8,657 nt of DNA from a bacterium (GTDB lineage: Bacteria; Spirochaetota; Spirochaetia; JABEVK01), in the NCBI GenBank assembly GCA_021782055.1, contig JAJXVP010000108.1, positions 1 to 8,657 on the forward strand, written 5' to 3'. Of the stretch, positions 1 through 4,592 are shown piece after piece. The stretch's first letter is position 1. Every line of letters starts with the position of its first letter. The notes beneath the pieces are model-generated. The model saw nothing but the letters and a program-made list of their open reading frames with translations. It was not told the DNA's origin and ran no database searches. Position numbers and translations under genes: made by a program.

Positions 1-209
1 CGGGAACAAGAATGTCTGAGGCACAATATTTTCCTCAAAGACAATTTAGGCCGTTTGCTGAACTTTAGGTGCAGCAATCGGCCCCCCTGCACCTTGGATA
101 TTCGATCGTGAATAGGCCAGAGGGGTTCTTCCTCAGCGTTTTGAATGGCCTCAGCGGCGGCACGAAAGAAACTGACCAAGGTGTACTTGGTAAAAGTAAG
201 ACTGGACAT
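1..209 (-). CDS. Partial unknown protein, 5' end only (runs off left edge)
   Basis: An ATG at 207-209 on the minus strand is preceded by a textbook Shine-Dalgarno, AAGGAGG at 215-221, with a 5-base spacer. From there 69 codons stay open to the window edge, beginning MSSLTFTKYTLVSFFRAAA. The first 35 or so residues look like ordinary protein (aromatic start, then an alanine/glutamate-rich helix and E-E-E-P-L-W-P). After about residue 41 the composition turns basic and cysteine-bearing, which is unusual and could mean a frameshift near the run of six G (plus-strand C at 82-87). No family is recognised. The start is well supported by the SD; the downstream part is doubtful. It could instead be a decayed gene. 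Confidence 0.4.
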   Translation of the reverse strand, partial: MSSLTFTKYTLVSFFRAAAEAIQNAEEEPLWPIHDRISKVQGGRLLHLKFSKRPKLSLRKILCLRHSCS

Positions 210-524
210 AAAGTCCTCCTTGAGAATGAAGAGTTAAAGACTGGGGGATAACATTCCGGTATTCTGGGGAAGGATCAAGGTTGCCAGAGGGGGGCAAACG
301 ATGTTTTCCCTTGCGTGATCTTTGATGGCCCGGACAAAACCCTCAAGAGGGTGGATGAGAGTTCGGTTCAAAAGAACGATTGAAACCATAGGTCTGACAG
401 AAGCGGCTCGATTTGGGATTTGATGTTCTTTTGTACATGCAAGGGGGAAAATCTAAGTGAAAGTTTTGCCAATCTAAAGGGAAGGGGACATGAAGATGAG
501 GGCTGGGATTATCGAAGATTTATC
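210..524. other. Gene-free stretch between two divergent starts
   Basis: This stretch separates the minus-strand start at 209 from the marR promoter at 525. Short open frames exist, for example about 50 codons on the minus strand ending near 234, but none has a good ribosome binding site or recognisable protein character. It must hold the leader of the minus-strand gene, including its SD at 215-221. No RNA gene, repeat array or clear terminator was seen. Confidence 0.4.
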
Positions 525-560
525 TTGACACATTTGTTATTGTTAAGTAACTTAACAATA
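525..560 (+). promoter_or_regulatory. marR promoter with palindromic operator
   Basis: A perfect -35 box TTGACA lies at 525-530. Seventeen bases later is a weak -10, TAACTT, at 548-553. A perfect inverted repeat with 11-base arms (TATTGTTAAGT at 538-548, centre A549, its complement at 550-560) covers the spacer, the -10 and the expected start of transcription. MarR dimers bind palindromes of this size and AT character, and autorepression by blocking RNA polymerase is the usual arrangement, so this is the likely operator for the gene starting at 565. The transcript would begin within a few bases of that ATG. Confidence 0.7.
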
Positions 561-564
561 TGAT

Positions 565-1038
565 ATGAACACTCAATTGCTTGTGGAACAGTTTCTGCGA
601 CTTACAAATATTTACCAAAGTGTTGAGGGAAAATCACAGGCCTATGGCACGAACATACTTTTGACTCGAACTGAAATTCACACAATTGAAAGTATCGGAA
701 ATAATCCGGGAGTTAGCATTACCGAACTTTCCCGTGTGCAAGGTGTGAGTAAAAGTGCTGTCACTCAAATGATTACTCGTTTAAAATCAAAGCATCTTGT
801 TGATCAGACAAAAGTTCAAGGTTCTGAACGTGATACGCGAATTGAACTGACTGAATTAGGGAAAATTGCATATAGTCATCATGCGGAAAATCACAAGAAG
901 TTCTACACGTCAATTGAGCAAAGGCTACAGTCAATGCCCTCGGAAACTCTTTGCCAAATTTCAAAGCTATTCGAAGAAATTGAAAAATTCTTTTCCGAAT
1001 GGCTAATCAAAAAGGAACGAAAAGATGAAGACTTTTAA
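565..1038 (+). CDS. MarR-family transcriptional regulator
   Basis: This 157-residue protein has the length and layout of MarR repressors. An N-terminal dimerisation helix is followed by a winged helix-turn-helix: the first helix is around T35-S43, the HTH (SITELSRVQGVSKSAVTQMI) is at 51-70, and the wing with the family's D-x-R-x-x-x-L-T-x-x-G pattern is at 90-99. A C-terminal amphipathic helix completes the dimer interface. It probably acts as a ligand-sensitive dimer that represses its own promoter (palindrome at 538-560) and the hydrolase gene it overlaps. The ATG at 565 has no Shine-Dalgarno, and no better in-frame start exists, so translation may be from a leaderless or nearly leaderless mRNA. 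The ligand is unknown. Base composition is clearly AT-richer than the genes beyond 4500, which fits acquisition. Confidence 0.88.
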   Translation: MNTQLLVEQFLRLTNIYQSVEGKSQAYGTNILLTRTEIHTIESIGNNPGVSITELSRVQGVSKSAVTQMITRLKSKHLVDQTKVQGSERDTRIELTELGKIAYSHHAENHKKFYTSIEQRLQSMPSETLCQISKLFEEIEKFFSEWLIKKERKDEDF

Positions 1039-1756
1039 ACTTCGTTACACTAACTGCTATCTTATTCAACATGACTGCGGCTGGCTATTGATTGACACCG
1101 GATACGAGTGGGAATGGGAAGAATTTCTAGCAGGGTTGTCGAGCAATGGTGTGTCTCTATCGGAAATTACCCATCTTTTAATTACACATGCGCATGACGA
1201 TCATGCGGGACTTTTGAACCATATCACTGAGAAAAATCCAAACATAACCATTATTTTGTCTAATATTGCCGCTAGCTACCTTCCCGGAGGTGTTCATATT
1301 GTAAAATCTGGAAGTGGCTACGTTACTCGACGCATGAGGTTATTGGCTTCCTTTAAAGCATTATTTGATAGAAAGTGGACCCATTCCTATCCTTGTTTCC
1401 AGGTGCGTAATCACGATAAACTTATTAGCGGTCAAACAAAACTTTCGGCTTTAGGCATTAATTTGGACGGAAATGTAATACCTACCCCAGGGCATACTGA
1501 CGACTCTATTTCTCTTGTAACGGAAGAAGGAGATTGTTATTGTGGTGACGCTGCGGCCAATTTTTTCAACATTGCAGGTACGCATAATTGCGTTATTTAT
1601 GTTGGGTGTCTTAAAGAATATTATGAAAGTTGGAATTCTCTACTAAAGACTGGAGTAAAACGTATTTATCCTGCACACGGCAAACCTTTTCCAGCAGCAC
1701 TTTTAATAAAAGAACATGGACATCACAAGCAACTTTATTCAAGTCGTCACCGTTGA
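1025..1756 (+). CDS. MBL-fold metallo-hydrolase
   Basis: A 243-residue metallo-beta-lactamase-fold enzyme. The full metal-binding set is visible: H55-x-H57-x-D59-H60 (in THAHDDHAG), H157 in TPGHTDDS, D175 in CGDAA, and H218 in YPAHGKPF. The N-terminal strand NCYLI followed by GWLLIDTG is also typical. These residues predict a two-metal hydrolase active on an ester, thioester, lactone or lactam; the substrate cannot be read from sequence. Its ATG lies inside the end of marR (14-base overlap) with AAGGAA at 1012-1017, seven bases upstream, so the two genes are one operon. A MarR partner suggests induction by a small molecule, so detoxification or signal hydrolysis is plausible. No signal peptide is seen; it should be cytoplasmic. 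Confidence 0.87.
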   Translation: MKTFKLRYTNCYLIQHDCGWLLIDTGYEWEWEEFLAGLSSNGVSLSEITHLLITHAHDDHAGLLNHITEKNPNITIILSNIAASYLPGGVHIVKSGSGYVTRRMRLLASFKALFDRKWTHSYPCFQVRNHDKLISGQTKLSALGINLDGNVIPTPGHTDDSISLVTEEGDCYCGDAAANFFNIAGTHNCVIYVGCLKEYYESWNSLLKTGVKRIYPAHGKPFPAALLIKEHGHHKQLYSSRHR

Positions 1757-1757
1757 C

Positions 1758-1794
1758 ACATTTTGGTTTCACAATCCTGAAACCGGAAAAATGT
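1758..1794. terminator. Hairpin between converging genes
   Basis: The stem pairs ACATTTT (1758-1764) with AAAATGT (1788-1794) and GGTTTC (1765-1770) with GAAACC (1779-1784), with an 8-base loop and a 3-base bulge at 1785-1787. It sits exactly between the stop of the hydrolase (1756) and the stop of the minus-strand small gene (1805). No clean T-run follows on either strand, so it may be a weak bidirectional terminator or only a transcript-end hairpin. Confidence 0.4.
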
Positions 1795-1804
1795 CTGTGA
1801 CCCA

Positions 1805-1972
1805 TTACTTGATTTTGAACAGCAACCAATAGAAGGCTAGGAACATCATGACAATGCCGATGTTGGCGAAAAGACGTTCCCAGAATTTGTGCCTAAAAAC
1901 AAAAATGTCGACGCCAAGAATTACCAAGATCATCACTGCGACGTAAATGATGGTATGGATGTGATTTTTCAT
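1805..1972 (-). CDS. Small two-helix membrane protein
   Basis: I start this 55-residue protein at the ATG at 1970-1972 because GGGAGGTGG (1975-1983) lies just upstream at the right spacing; a longer frame to 1993 starts at an inferior codon. It has two hydrophobic helices, about residues 7-26 and 35-52, joined by a short charged loop with F-R-H-K-F-W-E-R-L (26-34), and ends in a basic tail K-I-K. The positive loop suggests a hairpin in the inner membrane with the loop on the cytoplasmic side. The loop plus A-N-I-G-I pattern reminds me of uncharacterised short membrane proteins seen in several phyla, but I cannot name a family. Nothing in the neighbourhood points to a role; it converges on the hydrolase gene. 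Confidence 0.7.
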   Translation of the reverse strand: MKNHIHTIIYVAVMILVILGVDIFVFRHKFWERLFANIGIVMMFLAFYWLLFKIK

Positions 1973-1992
1973 AGCCACCTCCCGGCAATTCA

Positions 1993-2021
1993 AGATTCCT
2001 TTAGTGTTCGAAGCCTGTCAA
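1993..2021 (-). promoter_or_regulatory. Possible promoter of the small membrane protein gene
   Basis: On the minus strand a perfect TTGACA (2016-2021) is followed after 17 bases by GAATCT (1993-1998), a poor -10 match. The position, just upstream of the strong SD at 1975-1983, is right. The weak -10 keeps confidence low. Confidence 0.35.
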
Positions 2022-2032
2022 CCTAAAACTTA

Positions 2033-2224
2033 TTAAGAGTTTCTTGCTTCAAAGTTCTTGGCTCCCCGTTGGACCCTGCCGGATTTGATGAGTTCTTCCA
2101 GAAGGGTGCGGGCTTGAGCCTCAGTGATTCCTAAACGTTTAGCAACTTCAAGTCGACCGAGGATCCTAGGTGTGTTTGGGGGGTCCTGGGCAGCTTTAAG
2201 GTAAACTTCAGGTGTGACACCCAA
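2033..2224 (-). CDS. Orphan winged-helix/HTH reading frame, possibly a fragment
   Basis: This 63-codon frame has a convincing helix-turn-helix: L25-E-V-A-K-R-L-G-I-T-E-A-Q-A-R is the first two helices, followed by T-L-L-E-E-L-I-K-S-G-R-V (40-51) leading into a wing. It could be a small DNA-binding protein or the C-terminal domain of a larger one. The start is unclear. The TTG at 2222-2224 has no SD nearby, and the frame stays open upstream to codon 2312-2314 (encoding V-D-Q-Q-V-L-G-D-A-C-P-D) without any ATG, GTG or TTG. A perfect AGGAGG at 2248-2253 is too far from the TTG (about 23 bases) to serve it normally. The open but startless upstream part, and the IS stub next door, suggest a truncated gene. 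No function is assigned. Confidence 0.45.
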   Translation of the reverse strand: MGVTPEVYLKAAQDPPNTPRILGRLEVAKRLGITEAQARTLLEELIKSGRVQRGAKNFEARNS

Positions 2225-2234
2225 AGTTTGGGTG
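2218..2234. repeat. 17-bp perfect palindrome at the start of the winged-helix frame
   Basis: CACCCAAA (2218-2225) and TTTGGGTG (2227-2234) are perfect complements around one central base. It covers the only candidate start codon of the HTH frame (TTG, 2222-2224), so as RNA the hairpin would bury that start. As DNA it could be an operator for a small dimeric regulator. Confidence 0.55.
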
Positions 2235-2236
2235 AG

Positions 2237-2300
2237 ATTAGGTGTAGCCTCCTGATCATTAGGACAAATTAGGTTTTGATCGGGACAGGCGTCACCTAAT
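2237..2300. repeat. REP-like or IS-end-like inverted repeat
   Basis: ATTAGGTG (2237-2244) and its exact complement CACCTAAT (2293-2300) bracket 48 bases that contain a further small hairpin (TCCT/AGGA around 2250-2264) and several GATC sites. The right arm abuts GGGACAGGCGTC. The layout is like a REP/MITE-type palindromic unit or the footprint of a lost mobile element; its overlap with the end of the transposase stub at 2296 supports the latter. No second copy is seen in the window. Confidence 0.4.
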
Positions 2301-2475
2301 ACTTGCTGATCGACTCAATGCAAAAGCGACCAAAGTGGCACCATTTAAGACTGAACATAGTAAAACGAAACGACTCCCAAGGAATGACTTCATTTAAGTG
2401 ATCTAAGATAGAACTAATTTTTTGTACTTTCTTGGCATTTCGCTCTAAATCCTCGGCTGTCACGAAAAGTTTCAT
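2296..2475 (-). pseudogene. Transposase N-terminal remnant (IS5/IS4-like)
   Basis: A minus-strand frame of 59 codons begins at ATG 2473-2475 with a G-rich SD (GGGGGA) about five bases upstream. Its residues 18-37 (Q-K-I-S-S-I-L-D-H-L-N-E-V-I-P-W-E-S-F-R) match the opening helix and the characteristic I-(D/P)-W-E-x-F-R of IS5/IS4-type transposases. After F-R the expected continuation (a P-L-L-like segment, then a G-R-P-P region) is absent. Instead come 22 residues of unrelated sequence and a stop. No DDE catalytic residues remain, so this is the 5' stub of an insertion sequence with everything downstream deleted. The assignment rests on one short motif. Confidence 0.5.
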
Positions 2476-2541
2476 TCAATCCCCCATTACCAAAGGAATT
2501 TTATCCTAGATTGAAATTTTAGGGTTCTTTTGCATTTTTAG

Positions 2542-2676
2542 AGCTTCCCATTAAATGTAATCGAACCAATTATGAAAAAATGTTGGGAAAATGATACCCA
2601 AATCCGCACCCTCGAAAAACTCCGAGACACCCTCCAGTCTAAGCTTATGTCCGGCGAAGTGAGGGTTGAGGTATGA
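2542..2676 (+). pseudogene. hsdS: hsdS 3' relic (type I restriction specificity subunit)
   Basis: In one plus-strand frame the 44 codons from 2542 to the TGA at 2674-2676 end in Q-I-R-T-L-E-K-L-R-D-T-L-Q-S-K-L-M-S-G-E-V-R-V. This is the highly typical C-terminus of HsdS subunits: the end of the conserved coiled-coil helix, then L-R-D-T-L-x-x-K-L-(M/I)-S-G-E-(V/L)-R-V. The preceding P-I-M-K-K-C-W-E-N-D also suits the start of that helix. Upstream, the frame meets a TAG at 2539-2541, and nothing like a target-recognition domain precedes it. Intact HsdS is about 400 residues, so around 90 percent is missing. It shows that a type I R-M locus once stood here, with the ATPase gene directly downstream. 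Confidence 0.72.
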
Positions 2677-2763
2677 GCCATAGTAAGTTATCCTTTACCC
2701 TTTCATTCATAATGGGTTCACATAACTCTATTCGCTAACCGATATCTAAGAGGGAAGGAAGTC

Positions 2764-3783
2764 ATGCTTAAAGATATATATTGTAAAAACCTTGGGCCAC
2801 TTGAAAATGTTAGTTGGACGAACCTCGGAAAAATCAACCTCATCATTGGCAACAATGCCAGCGGCAAGACATTCCTCCTCAAAGCTCTCTACTGTGCGGT
2901 CAAAACAATAGAAGGAACCAGTCGTGGTAATAATCCTTTAAAAGCCGAAGAGATATTAGCGGAAAGATTGTTCTGGACATTTCAACCAGGAAAAATTGGC
3001 CTTGGTGAATTAGTAACCAAAGGTAAAAATAGCCTGGAAATCCAACTACATGGCCAAAAAAGAGGCTCCACCTTTTCTTTCCATTTTGGCTCATCAACAG
3101 AAAAAAAAATCTCCACCTTGCAGAACTCATTTTCTACAAGAGAGCAAAACTCAATCTTTTTACCGGCAAAAGAAGTACTTTCACTTTTTCACATCATAAA
3201 AAAGAGCCGTGACATAGATCATAGTTTTGGATTTGACGACACCTATCTTGATTTGGTAAGAGCCTTGGAAATTGAACCAACCATGGGACGCAATTACGAA
3301 AGCTTTGCCAAATCCCGGAAAGACTTGGAACAGATTCTGGACGGACGGATTGTGTTTGAAAATAACGAATGGGCCTTCAAAAAAGGGAATTCCAGGTTCT
3401 CTATTCATACCGCCTCCGAGGGTATAAAAAAAGTATCTATTCTTGACCGACTCTTGGGAAATCGTTATCTCAGTGATGATTCGGTGGTTTTTATTGATGA
3501 ACCTGAATCTGCCCTGCACCCCGAAGCACTTACGAAATTTATGGATATTGTAGCGGAACTAGCCCGCGCCGGTATACAATTTTTTATCGCCACTCATTCT
3601 TACTTTGTGATAAAAAAACTGCACTTGATTTCTAAAACACAGAAACAAAGTATACCTTTTTTATCCATTGGTAAAGACAAAAACATCAGCTATGATAATC
3701 TTCTGGATGGCCTACCAGAAAATCCTATCATTCGTGAATCCATACGCTTGTACGAAGAAGAAGTGGAGCTTTCGTTTCAATGA
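2764..3783 (+). CDS. AAA/ABC-type ATPase, sensor partner of the downstream nuclease-like protein
   Basis: A 339-residue SMC/ABC-like ATPase of the AAA_15/AAA_21 type. Visible motifs: an N-terminal strand I-Y-C-K-N-L-G-P-L; Walker A G29-N-N-A-S-G-K-T36; a signature-like T-A-S-E-G-I-K-K (216-223); Walker B V-V-F-I-D245-E246-P with the D-loop E-S-A-L-H-P; and an H-switch A-T-H278-S. The middle section is short with no long coiled coil, so it is far smaller than Rad50 or OLD proteins, and no TOPRIM domain follows. A distinctive S-I-F-L-P-A-K-E-V-L-S-L-F at 130-142 recalls a family of small defence-associated ATPases. The SD is AGGGAAGGAAG at 2751-2761. The stop overlaps the next start (ATGA), so the two proteins are made together. 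It probably dimerises on ATP and controls the partner nuclease. Confidence 0.85.
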   Translation: MLKDIYCKNLGPLENVSWTNLGKINLIIGNNASGKTFLLKALYCAVKTIEGTSRGNNPLKAEEILAERLFWTFQPGKIGLGELVTKGKNSLEIQLHGQKRGSTFSFHFGSSTEKKISTLQNSFSTREQNSIFLPAKEVLSLFHIIKKSRDIDHSFGFDDTYLDLVRALEIEPTMGRNYESFAKSRKDLEQILDGRIVFENNEWAFKKGNSRFSIHTASEGIKKVSILDRLLGNRYLSDDSVVFIDEPESALHPEALTKFMDIVAELARAGIQFFIATHSYFVIKKLHLISKTQKQSIPFLSIGKDKNISYDNLLDGLPENPIIRESIRLYEEEVELSFQ

Positions 3784-4319
3784 GTAAAATTGAATTTAAA
3801 GACTCAGGGATGTGCTTTTCATTTCTTGAATCAGACTGTTACCGCATTGAAGACTCTCAAACTCACAAGGCAGTAGGCGACGGCATCAAAATTTGTGAAT
3901 GCCTTGTAAAAAGGAAGAACAGCGTTCTTTTTATTGAAGCCAAAACGTCATTTTCAAACCCAAGAAATCACAAGGATTTTGCATCAAACATACAAGAAAT
4001 TGTTGACAAGCTCCATAACTCGATTTGTATTTATTTGGGCCTGTTATGCGACAGACCCTTTGCTAAAAAAGACGATCTACCCCTGAACCTAAGGCCTTCT
4101 GCGGTCAAATCATCTCCTTTTAAGTGCTATTTGATTATAAGAAATCACCAAGAAGACTGGCTTGGAAGTGTCGATGAAGCACTTAATATTGCAATGAAAC
4201 ACTACAAGAAAATCTTTGCCATCGAAGATATCAAAGTTCTGAACGAAAAATTAGCGTTAAAATATAACCTCATCCAAGCAATTAGTTCAAATTGGAAAGA
4301 ATTGTCTCCGCTGAGGTGA
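3780..4319 (+). CDS. PD-(D/E)XK nuclease-like partner protein
   Basis: A 179-residue protein whose central strand pair reads I-K-I-C-E40-C-L-V ... V-L-F-I-E53-A-K55-T-S. Acid, 12 residues, then E-x-K within a hydrophobic strand is the PD-(D/E)XK nuclease core; here the first acid is Glu rather than the usual Asp. A following helix (N-I-Q-E-I-V-D-K-L-H, 70-79) and a later strand C-Y-L-I-I-R-N-H then E-D-W-L fit the fold. I recall small proteins with an I-E-A-K-(S/T)-S core encoded after AAA ATPases in many genomes, but I have no name for the family. No signal peptide or membrane segment is seen. Translation is coupled to the ATPase through the ATGA overlap. Expected role: the effector that cuts nucleic acid when the ATPase is triggered. 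Nuclease activity is inferred from the motif alone. Confidence 0.7.
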   Translation: MSKIEFKDSGMCFSFLESDCYRIEDSQTHKAVGDGIKICECLVKRKNSVLFIEAKTSFSNPRNHKDFASNIQEIVDKLHNSICIYLGLLCDRPFAKKDDLPLNLRPSAVKSSPFKCYLIIRNHQEDWLGSVDEALNIAMKHYKKIFAIEDIKVLNEKLALKYNLIQAISSNWKELSPLR

Positions 4320-4435
4320 AGTGAACTTACCAAGGGCGAGAAGGGCGTTTGAGCTTCAACCTCCACTTCGGGCAGGAGAATGAGCTCACAATGTGATCCC
4401 CATAAATCCATTCAGCAAATCTCTTCCAGGACAAA

Positions 4436-4463
4436 CAAAAAAGGTCTTCCTTTCGGAAGACCT
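4436..4463 (-). terminator. Rho-independent terminator of the tRNA-fMet transcript
   Basis: A perfect 9-bp stem (4442-4450 with 4455-4463) and a 4-base loop are followed on the minus strand by a run of six T at 4437-4442 and a further T-rich tail. The last stem base belongs to the T-run. It starts 10 bases past the tRNA 3' end. The opposite strand has no T-run, so it serves the tRNA rather than the nuclease-like gene arriving from the left. Confidence 0.9.
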
Positions 4464-4472
4464 CTCTATGTA

Positions 4473-4545
<73 letters not shown>

Positions 4546-4563
4546 GCGAATGTTGTAAGGACT

Positions 4564-4592
4564 ACCTTACTCACATTGGCCGCGAGTGTCAA
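4564..4592 (-). promoter_or_regulatory. tRNA-fMet promoter overlapping the hisC stop codon
   Basis: On the minus strand TTGACA (4587-4592) is followed after exactly 17 bases by TAAGGT (4564-4569), and the tRNA begins about 18 bases past the -10. The -35 box overlaps the hisC stop (4589-4591). A perfect 6-bp inverted repeat, GTAAGG/CCTTAC with a 4-base centre (4555-4570), spans the -10 box. The tRNA can therefore be transcribed independently of hisC. Confidence 0.7.

Noticed and set aside
69..251. 60-codon plus-strand frame at the left edge
   Set aside because: Begins at a non-ATG codon without an SD and is antisense to a frame that has a perfect SD.
3181..3519. 112-codon minus-strand frame inside the ATPase gene
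   Set aside because: Antisense shadow; the plus-strand frame carries Walker B and flanking motifs here.
2764..4319. Assignment to a named system (Septu, PARIS, Gabija, OLD, RloC/PrrC)
   Set aside because: No HNH, TOPRIM or UvrD-helicase features, and no long coiled coil or anticodon-nuclease extension was seen, so no name is justified.
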